From: Oehlia diaphana
Lineage: Eukaryota; Glomeromycota; Glomeromycetes; Glomerales; Glomeraceae
DNA: 64,000 bases
Reading direction: 5' to 3'
Assembly (NCBI GenBank): GCA_003833135.1
Contig: QZLH01000556.1
Coordinates: forward strand, 1-64,000
Shown here: piece by piece, positions 22,863-34,570 of the stretch
Position numbering within the stretch: position 1 is the stretch's first letter
How the letters are laid out: every line of letters starts with the position of its first letter
Notes under the pieces: generated by a model
What the model saw: the letters and a program-made list of their open reading frames with translations, nothing else
Told to the model about the DNA's origin: nothing
The model's database searches: none
Translations under genes and position numbers: made by a program

Positions 22863-24458
22863 CTAGCATTCTTCTTCTTCTTCTTCTTCTTCCTCACTAT
22901 ATTCGGATGAATATCTATCTTCGTAATAATAAGAACCATAATCGGAAGCGGTACAATCTAATAACAAATCTTCACCTTCAGTGTCTTCCCACGAAAAGCT
23001 CGTGAATTCATCAACTCCGATAAGACTTTTCAAAACTCCTCTTTCATTAAATGGAGTACACACTCTCCCATAATCAAACGCAAATATTCCCTCATCAATT
23101 ACATGAATTTGTAAAGAATCATTATCACTCCAACTATCCATAAATGCTACAAAGGAATTCTGTGAAAAATTAAAATGATCATTAAACTTGAATTTACAGA
23201 GTTTTCGTGCTAACCGTCTTTTAAACAACATCAATAATTCATCCCCGATTTTAACGTCTGCAAAAGTGTTAACAATGATACCTCTTAATGACGAACATGA
23301 TGATAATAGTTGTTCTAAATATCTGATATCATCATCATTAGTTAACCATACAGATAAGAACTTAAGTTTTGGACAACACTTTGCGACATTTTGTAATAAA
23401 CTTGGTTTTACATGTACTTTCTTAAATTTTCCTTGCAAAAATAAACTATGAAGTTGTCCTCCAGATCTTGCAACAAAATTTTCTGCTATTTTAAATTCTG
23501 TTATGGGATGATACGCATACGTTGAACGTAAATAAAGAGTACGTAAATATGGAAATTTAGCATCAGCTGATGAATTCGTTAATGATCTATTTAAATTCGT
23601 TGGTTGCTTATCATAAAAACCTTTTCCAACCAGTTTCAAAGTTTCTAACAAATTACATGAATATAATGACGTTACAGAGATCGGGAGATGAGGAGACGTC
23701 ACAACAAAATGTTTTAACGAAGGTGCAAGGCTTTCCAACTCTTTGTTTATCGTCATTCCATTTCCATTGCATGCCCCTCCAGATTCCATATGAAAGTAGG
23801 CTAATCTTGTTTGAACTTTAATTAATCTTGCTATTCCAATTTCATCTACATCGAAATTCTTAACGAAAATTTGTTGAATATTCTTGCTAATATTTGCCAA
23901 ATCAATTAAGAATAATCGTGGTAACCTTTTTGCATCACAAAAAAATTTATTAAGCTTCGAAAAACTTATATTAGCTCCTGGGAAACTAAGTATAGGATAT
24001 TCAAGTGTTGTTGGAAATTCAATTCTCAAATATTTAATAGCAGGTGAACGCGAAATTATCAACAAATATAATTCTTTTTCTACAAGTTGTCTTTTAATAT
24101 TATCTCTATCCTTTGAACAAAACTTTTTTGTTATACTAACATTAAAATAATGTGTATTCATCATACGAATGTAACTCGCATAATCAAATTTTGGATAATG
24201 AATTTGAAAATTAAGCCCAAGATCTAAAAACAAGTTCTTGGATTCCTCCGATAAACATCCACAAAGTACGTAAAGAAAATTGTATGCTTTGATTTTTTGT
24301 CGTAATCTTGCAATTTCCCATGGATCTCTCCATAATATTGGAATTATCACACGACACCAGAGTTTATTAACTAATAAACCAGAGTAAAGTGTATTTGCAT
24401 CACCAGTTAGATTATAGAATATTTCATTCATAACATCTTCAGGTAACAACGGAGCCAT
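22863..24458 (-). CDS. F-box/LRR-like protein with acidic C-terminal tail
   Basis: 531 residues, one exon. The F-box lies at residues 3-50 with LPEDVMNEIFYNL and NKLWCRVIIPILWRDPW, then LRR-like leucine-spaced helices to about 480. The C-terminus is strongly acidic and ends in a run of about ten Glu and a final Cys, encoded by a CTT/TTC microsatellite (22868-22894). I chose the start at 24458 because MAPLLPEDVM begins the F-box. An upstream in-frame ATG at 24614 would add 52 residues unlike the family. As an SCF adaptor it would bind SKP1 and a target protein; the target is unknown. Confidence 0.88.
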   Translation of the reverse strand: MAPLLPEDVMNEIFYNLTGDANTLYSGLLVNKLWCRVIIPILWRDPWEIARLRQKIKAYNFLYVLCGCLSEESKNLFLDLGLNFQIHYPKFDYASYIRMMNTHYFNVSITKKFCSKDRDNIKRQLVEKELYLLIISRSPAIKYLRIEFPTTLEYPILSFPGANISFSKLNKFFCDAKRLPRLFLIDLANISKNIQQIFVKNFDVDEIGIARLIKVQTRLAYFHMESGGACNGNGMTINKELESLAPSLKHFVVTSPHLPISVTSLYSCNLLETLKLVGKGFYDKQPTNLNRSLTNSSADAKFPYLRTLYLRSTYAYHPITEFKIAENFVARSGGQLHSLFLQGKFKKVHVKPSLLQNVAKCCPKLKFLSVWLTNDDDIRYLEQLLSSCSSLRGIIVNTFADVKIGDELLMLFKRRLARKLCKFKFNDHFNFSQNSFVAFMDSWSDNDSLQIHVIDEGIFAFDYGRVCTPFNERGVLKSLIGVDEFTSFSWEDTEGEDLLLDCTASDYGSYYYEDRYSSEYSEEEEEEEEEC

Positions 24459-25934
24459 TATTTTATCACAAAACTGATGTACAATGTACAAAATGTTTTT
24501 TATTATTTGAAAAATTTCCGGAACCTTATATATTTTATTTATCTGTAGATCCGGTAGATCAACATATGAGCCACACCACGTACGCGTTATGATTACACAA
24601 TTACTGGTACACAAAACACAACTGTTTTTATATAAAAATGCTACTACGAAAAAAATTTTTTGTTCAAAATTTTGCGTGGAACTTAATTGGTAGTCTTATT
24701 GAATATTTAAATGAAGGGAAATGAAATAATTATGTTGATGAATGTTTGAACAAGGTTTAATTCATTTTTTTTTTTCGTTTTTCAAGTAATTATTTATTTG
24801 GAGTTAAAAAAAATTTTATTTTGGAATAGTTCAACTTCTGTTCCTGCTAATACGTTAATGTAGACGTTGATACGTATGAGGTGGTTGTAATAAGAGTGTG
24901 TGTTTAATTATCAACGATAAAATATATTTTTCATGAAATTAGTAAAGGTAACTTATATATTTTTTTTCTAAGTTTTGGTTAAAAGAAAATAATCTAATAA
25001 TCATTAATAATAATTAGTAAATCTAATTCTCAGGCGATAGCACGGCATATTCCAGACTGTCCAGATGCCTTTAAGGTGAATATAAGATCCATTTTCTTAC
25101 GGAATCAATAATTGATTGGAAAAAAGTTGGACATTTCTATTTGGTAAGAGGATATGAAAATTTTGCGTCGTTAAATTATTAAATATTATATAATCTCAAC
25201 AATCAGAAAATGTTGAATCAAAAAAAAAAAAAATCTTTTTAAATGATATTAAATTTTTTTTTATTTAATTTAATTTAGATCCTCGATTATATATTTACAA
25301 TCTGGAAGCTTAAACTTGTGGTATTGGGTCCAAATATTACTTAATAAGTCATGAAGAAATGATTTTAGAACTTATCTATCCAATTTTAGAGACGATTTAG
25401 GATTGTAAGATATATTTAATTAAAAGAATGTTTGCTTCGTTCCAATTATTTTAAATTGATTCGATTATTGATCTATTTTTGAAAATTTAAAATTTGCATT
25501 TTTTTTTTTAGGTTGAGAAATCTAGGAATATGTAAGATCGAGGTAGTTTGATATATTTTTTGTTTCAAAATCTTTCTATGATGGGGTGAATTAAACATTA
25601 TTTTTGTTAAAGTGGGATATATAGATTAGACAACGACGCTTTTATTCTATTTTTAACATAGAATGTATCAAAAATTTTTTCTCCATTATAAATAAAAAAA
25701 AATTTATTATATATTGGTATTTTTTTAATCTGGCAAATTTAATATATGTTAAAATTTTTTATGTGAAAAATTCTGACAAATGACGAGTTATCCACTTGTC
25801 ATGTGACTTTTTTTATCGCTATATAATATATAATGACGTGATCACCCTCATCCTGATTCCAAACAACACTTTGTTTCTTTGAGGAAAAAAAGGGAAATAA
25901 AAAAAAACATTAAATAAAATAATTCAACCAAAAT
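24459..25934. other. Divergent intergenic region between F-box 2 and the BTB gene
   Basis: No gene is seen. A TATA-like ctatataatatataatgac lies at about 25819, 115 nt before the BTB start codon. A purine-rich leader (gggaaataaaaaaaaac) precedes that start. Confidence 0.45.
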
Positions 25935-27472
25935 ATGGCACCACTTTTCGCGAATTCTTTATTTCAGGATCTTACTCAATTATTCACTGAAGCTGATGAT
26001 TATAATGTAAAAATTGAAGTTGGTGAAGGAAGTGAAAAAGAAATTTTCAAAGCTCATTCTGTAATTTTGAGAGCTCGTTCACCTTATTTCAAAGCTGCTT
26101 TATCTTCTACTTGGGTGAGAAAAGTTGATGATGTGATCATCTTTAGTAAACCTAACATTTCTCCTAAAGTTTTCAGGAAAATTTTAAAGTAAGCTTATTT
26201 AATAACGAATTTTTTTTTCTTTTCTTTTTTTAATATAATTTTAAAAGTAATTTTTATTCTTAATAAAGATATATTTATACGGGTGAATTTTCTTTGATGG
26301 AAGATGATATTCAGGATATGGATGAGGATGAACTCCTGACGGAAGAAGATAATTCCCTGATAGAGGATGACGTCCAAGATATATTACTTGACTTGTTGCT
26401 TGCGGCCGATGAACTTGCTTTGGTGGAATTAGTAAAGTATATGGAAGAATATATTATTACTTATGAAAGAGATTGGGTTCAAGAAAATCTTGCTAGTATA
26501 TTTGCGACTGCATCAAAGTACGAAAGTTTTACTAGACTTTGGAAACATTTTTGTGGAGAGATGTTAGCACAGCAACCAAACACACTTTTTAATTCATCAT
26601 ATTTTCTTTCATTAGAAAAGCCAACTTTACTTGAATTTATTGAGCGTGATTATTTGAATATTGAAGAGATTGAAATTTGGGAGAATTTAATTAAATGGGC
26701 TCGTGAACAAACACCAAAAATTGATCATAATATTAATCAATTTACTCAAAATGATTTTAAGGAATTAGGAAATCGATTAGATGACTTTATTCCATTGATT
26801 AGATTTTTTAATATTTCGAAAGAAGACTATTTTTCTAAAGTTCGACCTTATGAAGGAATTCTTCCTGATGATTTAAAAAATGAATTAAAAAATTTTTTTG
26901 AATCAGATAATGGTTCCCCTCCAAAAGATCATCTTCCTCCAAGAGTTCCAGTTTCTCAAACTGTGCCAGATTCCGTTATCGTCAATAATAAGCAATTGAC
27001 ACTTATAGAAAGTTGGATTGTTTCGTCGGTTAATGATGACACTAGATTTAATCTTTTAAATGAAGACTGTGATTTTTATTTATTACTTCGAGGAAGTCGT
27101 GATGGAATGGGGCTTAAACCATTTCATAGTCTTTGTCTTTATAAAGGACCCACGTTAGTCGTAATTAAAATCAAAGGTACTAATCAAGTAATAGGTGGTT
27201 ATAATCCTGATTCATGGTCTAAAATTGGAGGTTCTAAAGCTAAGGATAGTTTTATTTTTTCTTTGGGAAAGGATAAAAGTTTTAATAATATTATTCTTAG
27301 TAGAATTGAATATAATAAAGTTGCAGTTAGTAATTCTGGATTTGAAGATTTAAGATGGTTTGAAGGAAAATATCATAAAAGTAATTTTGAAAGGCAGATT
27401 ATGGAAAATTCTGATGAGGAATTTGTTATTGAAGATTATGAAGTTTTTAGGGTCGTTAGATGTTGTGAATGA
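25935..27472 (+). CDS. BTB-BACK-TLDc domain protein, two exons
   Basis: The model is join(25935..26188, 26269..27472), 485 residues. The intron starts GTAAGC and ends AAAG; splicing rebuilds the BTB text ILK-YIYTGEFSL. The BTB domain (about 10-140) contains KIEVGEG, FKAHSVILRARSPYFKAAL and FRKILK. It is split by an acidic insert at residues 96-120 (MEDDIQDMDEDELLTEED). A BACK-like helical region spans about 148-273. The TLDc domain spans about 319-483 (TLIESWI, FHSLCLYKGPTLVVIK, VIGGYNPDSW, ending FRVVRC). BTB-BACK proteins usually serve as Cullin-3 ligase adaptors. TLDc is linked to oxidative-stress and V-ATPase functions in other eukaryotes. This architecture is greatly expanded in Glomeromycotina. 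Confidence 0.93.
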
Positions 27473-27604
27473 TCACATTAATTATTTTTGATTAGATTCT
27501 TCAAAAAAATTATTAGATTTTTAGATTAATTATAATATCTGCATATTTTTTTATTATAATTTAAGATTGAAATTGCATTTACATAAAAATCTTTTTTTAT
27601 AATT

Positions 27605-27781
27605 AGATATTTCCAATAACGTAAGGAATCAAATGATCTTGTTGTACTAGTTGATAGTGTTTCTAATGCGAACAGATATTTCCAATAACGTAAGGATTCA
27701 ATGATCTTGTTGCACTAGCTGATAGTGTTTTTAATAACGTAAGAAATTAATGATCTTGTTGCAGTGTTTCTAATGCGAACA
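27605..27781. repeat. Tandem repeat, 2.5 copies of ~70 nt
   Basis: The unit reads tccaataacgtaagga, then atgatcttgttg, then tagtgtttctaatgcgaaca. Two long units and a shorter third copy follow each other with small indels. It lies just 3' of the BTB gene. Confidence 0.85.
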
Positions 27782-29554
27782 TAATAATACAAAAATAATA
27801 CAAAATTTTTTTAAATTGAGAAATCTAATTAATTTAATTATTGCTTCATTATTATTAAAAAATCAATAAATTTGAATTAAACGAATTGAATAAAAATTTC
27901 AATTTGAATATAATATATATATATATACAGTATATATATTTCTTTTAAAAGAATCGTATTATTATATTAGAAAAGATCCATGATTTTAATATTTAAAGTA
28001 GAATTAATAAAAGAACATTTTATTATATATTATGATAAAAATAAAAGATCTAGAATATGAACGTAATTTTATGTTGATTAAAAAACTAATACATTACTTT
28101 GAATATCATGATTTAACGCTTGAAGATGAAGATGGTGATGATGAAAATGTTATATTTTAATTTGCTTCTTAATTTTAAAAATTTGGAACGAATTATAAAG
28201 AAAATGAGGAATTCGATCAAATTCATCATTTTGGGCGAGAGGACATTATTTTAAAGGGGGTAAAAAAATCTTGATCTTATGAAAAATGCCTATAAATATT
28301 ATAAAAGAACAATAGAATTAAATTAATTAAATTCTAAAAAAAACACTTGTAAATATTTTCAAAATAACTGGAGGGAGGGATGATATTATTGAAATTATTG
28401 ACTTATTTTGAATAGAAGTTGATTCAAGAATAATGGAAAAAAAAATGAAGGAAAAGAAAAATAAAAAATCTAATTATCATTTTACATTCATTCCTATAAA
28501 GTTTTTCTTTTAGTGCTTTACCTCTTAAATACCATTCTCCTATACTCCTATATCTTCAAATATGAAAAGCTTTGTGATCGCTAAATGCAAAGAGAATTAT
28601 CGCCCCAAAATCTGCATATTAAGCTGTAATATATGCAGAGATTAACCTAGAAAATAAACCTTTTTACTCGAGTACTCGAAGTCAACTTCATTGATAATAA
28701 TAATAAATCCCATCATGTTATTCATATTAAATACTATTGCTTTCAAGATCAATAAACCTTCCGGCAATATCTTGAAGACAATCTTGTTGTGTTGTGTTCA
28801 CACGACCAAACCTCGTTGTGATCCTATCAAAGCTTCGATTTGACAATAACGACACTATATTAATACGCTTTCCCACACGTTTACTGTAATACTGTTGAAT
28901 TTATTTAGGTTGATCGGAACAAGTTGATCGGTACAAAAGATTAAGTTGGTGAAATATAATCAAAGAATCTCACAACCACTTGATCGAGATAATATAATCT
29001 AATAATTAACCTTTTGGGTATATGTAACAATACATCTTCAAGTTGTCAACAACTAAATATTCTTTGTGCTTTTCACTCCCATCCGCTAAAATTTGTGATG
29101 CTTCTAATACTCATCGACACTGATATTATTATTTGGGTTTAAACATGAGAAATAATGCAAGTCCTCGGTTCAGTAAAATGAAGGCTTAGAAAAAGGACCA
29201 ACTGTATCTGGCTTCAATAAGATATCCTAAGGTCCGTTGTTGCCTCCTTCACTACTTCACGCAAAAATGATCTAAAACAATAATAGTATATCACTCAAAT
29301 ATACCAACCACATAAACACACTGATTGTTCTTGCAGATTTGTGAAAAAAATATAAAATTCTCTCATGTCCGTGATAAAATAAGCTGCGATCTACATTAAT
29401 AAACGTACCATTTGCTTCAAGTCGTTCTCTATTAAAGTAGATTTTTCTCGAATATTCAGCAAAAATCCGTTTTTTTGAATATTCTACTCATCAATCATCA
29501 ACGATGGTGTTTTAGAAATGATTTTCTAGTTTTTAAATTTTAATATATTACAAC

Positions 29555-29591
<37 letters not shown>

Positions 29592-30422
29592 CAATTTAGA
29601 GCGATGATTATAAAAATTGTTACGTTTAAGGATTAAATTTTTAAACAAAAAAAGCGATGATCTTCGAATTTATAGCAAAATATGTTTCCCACGAGATTTC
29701 CATGGAATTGGCGGATTTGCGTATTCACATGTCAGTCGACCATAGTAAATTAATTTGAGAACCGGGTTTTCCCACTTCTATAACAAATTTATAACGTGAT
29801 TACGATATGTGCTTGTGATCCTTTCTATTTGGATCAAAGCTAATTTTTTCTCCAAGTTTTTACAATGTTTTTACGACAACAGTATATCTTATACGAAACA
29901 AATATGACTATGGATTAAAATCTTAATATAGTTCATTTACCTATCCTTTCAAAATGTATCACAATTGATTTTTAATGGATTGAATGCACCTAATTAAATG
30001 GGAATTGTATCGCTTATCTTTCTTTAAATTGTACAAAGAATTTACTGTATTTTTTTTTATACAACTCTTTTTAATAGTTCTCGAAATTTCTGATAATATA
30101 TGAAGAAATCAGCTTAATTTCTTTTAAATTTTTGATTGGAGAAAAATGAATGTCGAGAATTTAGAATTTAGACAAAGAAAGAATTTATTGAGTTAAAAGA
30201 TACTAGATAAAATTAAAGGTTCTAGTATACTATTTGATCCTAAAAAATTTAAAAATTACAATTTTTCTTTTACGTCTATTGATTATTCAGCATTATTTGT
30301 AACGATGAATTTTATTTTAAATATTCGTTCAAATTATTGTTTTGACCGAACAAAAATTTTCATTAGAAATCTAGCACCAAAAATTATTCGTATATTATAA
30401 GATAGTGATTAATTATTACTAT
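27782..30422. other. Gene-poor stretch with microsatellite and decayed coding sequence
   Basis: A perfect TA run of about 33 nt lies at 29557-29590. On the minus strand around 29480-29090, protein-like text appears (RKIYFNRERLEANGTFINVD and, after a possible intron, REVVKEATTDLRISY) with stops. I take it as a decayed gene of unknown type. 29735-29810 shares sequence with 9480-9560 in inverted orientation. Confidence 0.4.
29557..29590. repeat. (TA)n microsatellite
   Basis: An uninterrupted TA dinucleotide run of about 17 units. Confidence 0.95.
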
Positions 30423-30657
30423 CCTATGAAAAGTCTTTATACTTAAAATATACTTAAATTAAATTTTTTAAATACATTTTAAAAATATTTTAAATATGTA
30501 AAAATACTAATTTAAGTATAATTTAAGTATAATTCAAGTACTTGGGCAAAATAAGTATATTAAAAGTATATTTCAAGAGTAATTTAGGTATATTATATGT
30601 ACAGTATATCGCGAATTAAAATTGAAGTATATTTTAAGTATAAATACTTTTCATAGG
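30423..30657. mobile_element. MITE with ~37-nt terminal inverted repeats
   Basis: The left end reads cctatgaaaagtctttatac then ttaaaatatactt. The right end, reverse-complemented, reads cctatgaaaagtatttatac then the same continuation. The interior is AT-only with many aagtata/tatactt words and no frame. The flanks attatta and taattaat may include the target duplication. Confidence 0.85.
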
Positions 30658-31308
30658 GCTAGAGTAATTAATACTCTCCAATTTTGAACATTGAAGATTT
30701 TTAAATCAGAAAGGAATACTGTATATATTATGATTAATCATCGCTAGAGAAAACTAGAAAATTAATGAACAGCTCATTAACTTTGGTTCATATGCTTCAT
30801 CGGATGATTTAAACCGAAGTGATATGATTTTATTTCGCACTAGACTGGCATTATTATAGTAGCTAAAAAAAACATTATCGAACTGTTACCCTTTGATAAA
30901 AATGCTCCTTGTTATGCATTATGTAACGAAGTATGGTATATTTTAGCCATATGGGTTAAACCGATTGATCGTAACACGTAATTTATTAAATTTATAATGA
31001 AGAACATAAATATACTTTTTCCGGGTGAAAACCCGAACTCGGTAAAACAACTTATAAACTCTCTAACTATTTTTATTACGGATGTAGGTTAGATTTGTGG
31101 GATGATTGCTTCGTAACTTTTCGTAACCTTTACCAATTATCAGTTATCATAGTAACAATAAAGTATGATGAATATCTTTAATTTTTTCTAGCCAATAATA
31201 GGATTTTTGCTTCTAATTCTATCGGGAGAATAAATGTATGATCGGCGATTTGAGAAATAATTTAAAAATGTGGGATGGGGCGAATAATCGGTCGTAAATA
31301 AAAAAAAA
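30658..31308. other. Intergenic with a short decayed coding block
   Basis: The plus strand at about 30770-30980 has protein-like frames (LINFGSYASSDDLNRSDMIL, then IELLPFDKNAPCYALCNEVW, ending at a stop near 30981). It is broken by stops and a frameshift. The family is not recognised. Confidence 0.35.
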
Positions 31309-33087
31309 ATGTCTTTATATCACGAAACTTCTGAACAACTTAATAAATCATTATTAATTCCATCAGAAATTTTACAGAAAATCTCTTCACATTTTACAGA
31401 TGATACATTTACATTATTTTCGTGTATATTAGTATCAAGAAATTGGTGTACAAGTTTAATAGAAATATTATGGAGTCAACCATTTCATCTTTCTCATTCA
31501 CCTCGTATAGTAGAAATATATTTATCTTTTCTTCCTGAAAATTTACGTGATCAACTAAAAATAAATTTTCATTCATTTAAGAAAGGATATAAATGTTTAT
31601 TCGATTATCCTTCTTTTTTAAAAAAATTATCAATCCCATTATTATGTAATGCGATTGGTGAATATCTTCGAGAAGAATTAAATATAAAAACACTCCCTTT
31701 CTCAACAATTAATTATTATACTGATAATAATATTGAACAAATAATGTATACAGATTTATTAAAATTATTTTCTAAACAAAAACATATTCAAATTACATAT
31801 AATTTTAAATTATTATATAACAAAAATATTATTATTTTAAGAGAATTATGTAAATTAATTTATAATAAAATTAATGTAATAAATGAATTGGATTTTCATA
31901 TAGGTATAAATTTTTCGGAGGAGGGTTTGAAATTACAATTGGCTGTTGAAGAATTGGTGAAATTACAGGATCATTTTAGAGGATTAAAAGTTTTAACATA
32001 TTCTGGAGATAATGAAGTACTTTGTTTCTTAGTTAAACATTGTAAAAGAATTGAATCATTGAAATTATATCAAGTTAGTTATGGAAAAAATGTCTTAAAT
32101 AATGATGATCTTTCGATCCAATTAATATCCTCTCAAAAAAATTTACGAAATTTGGAAATTCATGATTGGAAAATCTCCCCTTCTTCAAATATTACTTTTC
32201 CTCCAAGTATAACAAGTATAACAACTCTTTTACAATCTATCCAATCACAAGCTAATTCCTTGAGAAGCATTAAACTTATAAATTGTAATTTTAATAAATG
32301 TAAACCATTATGGGCTTTATCAAATTGTTTAAATTTAGAGGAAATAATTATTAGAGAAAATCATAATTTTTATGAAAAATTACTCGTACCTTTAACGAAG
32401 GTTAAGTTTTCTAATTTAAGAAAATTTATTTATAAATTTCAATTAATCAACTTTGTCGATGATCACGACGATGATGATGAATTTATCGAGGATGAATTTA
32501 TTGATTTGAATGAAATATTTTCTCGTATTATATTTAATTCTAAGGATAGCTTAAGAATTATTTCTATTAATGGTTTCAAAACTCTTCAATCATTAAGAAA
32601 TACATTGAATTCAATCGTAGAATGTAAAAATCTAATTAAATTAGATATTATGCTTGAAAAATCTGAAAACACACTTCCATTATTATTATCTATCATTAAA
32701 CATAATCAATCACTTGAAAAATTATATATCGTTTCGGATACGCGTAATTTAGCCAATCAAGAAAATAATAATAATTTATTTATTGATGTAAATCAATTTT
32801 TACATTTATTCATAAATTTACTTCCTCAAAATTTTAAATTATTAAAAATGTATACACCTGATTGGTGTTTTACTACAGATACTTTAAATCAATTTTTAGA
32901 AAAGACAAAATTTAGAATTAAATCAATGTGTTGGATGAATTATGAATGCGATTTGGATTGTGGTGAAGTTTTAAGAAAATATGCTAAATTAAACGGGTAT
33001 AAATTATTATTCGGTGAGGATTGTAGATTTATTAATAATAGTATAATTAAGATGAATGTATTTTTTGAAAAATTTATAACCAGTTAA
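31309..33087 (+). CDS. F-box/LRR-like protein
   Basis: 592 residues, one exon. The F-box lies at residues about 14-60 (LIPSEILQKISSHF, FSCILVSRNWCTSLIEILW). Leucine-rich repeat-like helices follow, with LRNLEIHDWK, LRSIKLINCN and LEEIIIRENHN as repeat units. An acidic Asp/Glu loop near residue 385 (DDHDDDDEFIEDEF) interrupts them. The ATG at 31309 is the first in frame and sits directly before the F-box. Its stop codon lies 23 bp from the stop codon of convergent protease gene B, so their transcripts almost certainly overlap. It probably acts as an SCF substrate adaptor; the substrate is unknown. Confidence 0.9.
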   Translation: MSLYHETSEQLNKSLLIPSEILQKISSHFTDDTFTLFSCILVSRNWCTSLIEILWSQPFHLSHSPRIVEIYLSFLPENLRDQLKINFHSFKKGYKCLFDYPSFLKKLSIPLLCNAIGEYLREELNIKTLPFSTINYYTDNNIEQIMYTDLLKLFSKQKHIQITYNFKLLYNKNIIILRELCKLIYNKINVINELDFHIGINFSEEGLKLQLAVEELVKLQDHFRGLKVLTYSGDNEVLCFLVKHCKRIESLKLYQVSYGKNVLNNDDLSIQLISSQKNLRNLEIHDWKISPSSNITFPPSITSITTLLQSIQSQANSLRSIKLINCNFNKCKPLWALSNCLNLEEIIIRENHNFYEKLLVPLTKVKFSNLRKFIYKFQLINFVDDHDDDDEFIEDEFIDLNEIFSRIIFNSKDSLRIISINGFKTLQSLRNTLNSIVECKNLIKLDIMLEKSENTLPLLLSIIKHNQSLEKLYIVSDTRNLANQENNNNLFIDVNQFLHLFINLLPQNFKLLKMYTPDWCFTTDTLNQFLEKTKFRIKSMCWMNYECDLDCGEVLRKYAKLNGYKLLFGEDCRFINNSIIKMNVFFEKFITS

Positions 33088-33110
33088 AATAAGTACATTT
33101 AAAAGTTCGT

Positions 33111-34495
33111 TTAAAAATAATTAATTATAGTCAATAATATACAAACAAATGATAATACTAAATTAAAACTAATAATTGAAGAATCGCTACTAGTATTAAT
33201 GGCTGGAGGATTATAATCTTTTTTAACGTCATATCTAATTAAATTAAAATTTTATTAATAAAAATTTAATTATTAATTAAAAATTTTAAATAAAAAAATG
33301 AAACTTACCCTAAAATTCCCAAGAGTAATCTCAATTTAGGACCCATGGGACCAGTTGTCTTAGTACTACCAGCTGCAAACATCATATCATTAAGAGTTCT
33401 TCCGGGTGGATATGTGAACATCATCAAGAAATCGCTAGTATTTTTATAAGTTTGAAAATCTACATGTCCAATACTTGAACTAGGCTGAAAAGGATTTAAA
33501 CTAGTCTCCAATAAGAGAATATCATTTTGAATTTGATCAGTAGTTAATTGTGTGTTGGGTTGTATATTAGATGAGAGCACAAATCCCATTGTGCCATGAT
33601 TTTCAGCCCTATTATACATATCTTTAGCTATTGTGAATTGTGGCGATTGTGAAAATGAATTAATAAAATCTTGCTCATTTCCTTCCGCATTAATTTGAAA
33701 TTGATTTAATTGATCTGCTAAAGATGTAACTGGTTGTCCGCTTGGTAATAGTACTACAGATTTATCAAATACAAATTCAACGAATTGAGCTTGTGAAGGT
33801 CCTGAACCAGTTGCAATTTGTCCTATAATAGGTGTTAATACTTGTATACTAAGATAATCGTTCCATGAATTTGTAAATCCTAATCCATGAGTCAGTTCAT
33901 GAATCACAACGTACAATAAATCAACTTGTCTTCCTGACATAGGCGTTGGATCTCCTTCAAACCAATAATCCATATTTGAATTAAACATCGCTGTAATATC
34001 ATCTGGTCCCATTTGTGGATGATTATTTGGTAAACTCAATTGTTTATATAATGATTGAGGATATAATCTTGCTCTTCCATCCGAATCTTGATATGGAATC
34101 ATTCTTGATGGTCTTGCTGCCCCTAATATTATATTTTGAGTATCACAATCTCCTTGTTCTTTACAAAAATCTAAAAATTGAGCGTTAACTTTTATTGGTG
34201 TTTTTAAATTCAATGTTGCTGTTATATATTTCCCTGCTGAAATAAATACATTTTTAACTTTACTACATAACGCATCATCGCCAATTGAACAATGAAAATC
34301 TACAGTAAACATATCTTCTGCATTTTGTCGTTTTTCTAATGTTGTATTTTTTTTTATCATTGGACAATCAATAAATTGAGTTTTAAAACGATATATAGGT
34401 TGTGAATATATTACACATTTTTCTGATAATGTTGTTTGTATCAAAATTATTGAAATTATCAAAACAATAAAAGAAATCTTTGTTAAAATCTTCAT
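33111..34495 (-). CDS. Metalloprotease-like paralog B (HExxHGLGF), predicted GPI-anchored
   Basis: Exon 1 is 34495-33309 and exon 2 is 33234-33111, 436 residues in total. It has a signal peptide (1-24), propeptide cysteines C27 and C44, and KRQ at 55-57. HELTHGLGF (199-207) and GHVDFQTY in the distal part are intact. The variable loop is short (about residues 225-240), with no collagen-like insert. Exon 2 encodes GYDVKKDYNPPAINTSSD followed by the hydrophobic tail FNLVLSFVCILLTIINYF, the shortest tail of the five. The donor GTAAGT creates a stop in unspliced RNA. It is transcribed towards the F-box gene at 31309-33087. Confidence 0.85.
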
Positions 34496-34560
34496 TTTTC
34501 ACTAAAATTATTTTTTTTAAAAAAAAAATTTATGATGACCTTTGAATGATTTTTCAACTT

Positions 34561-34570
34561 TTTATATAAA
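34561..34570 (-). promoter_or_regulatory. TATA-like box of protease B
   Basis: tttatataaa lies 66-75 nt upstream of the start codon on the minus strand. Protease genes D and E have the same word at comparable places. Confidence 0.4.
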
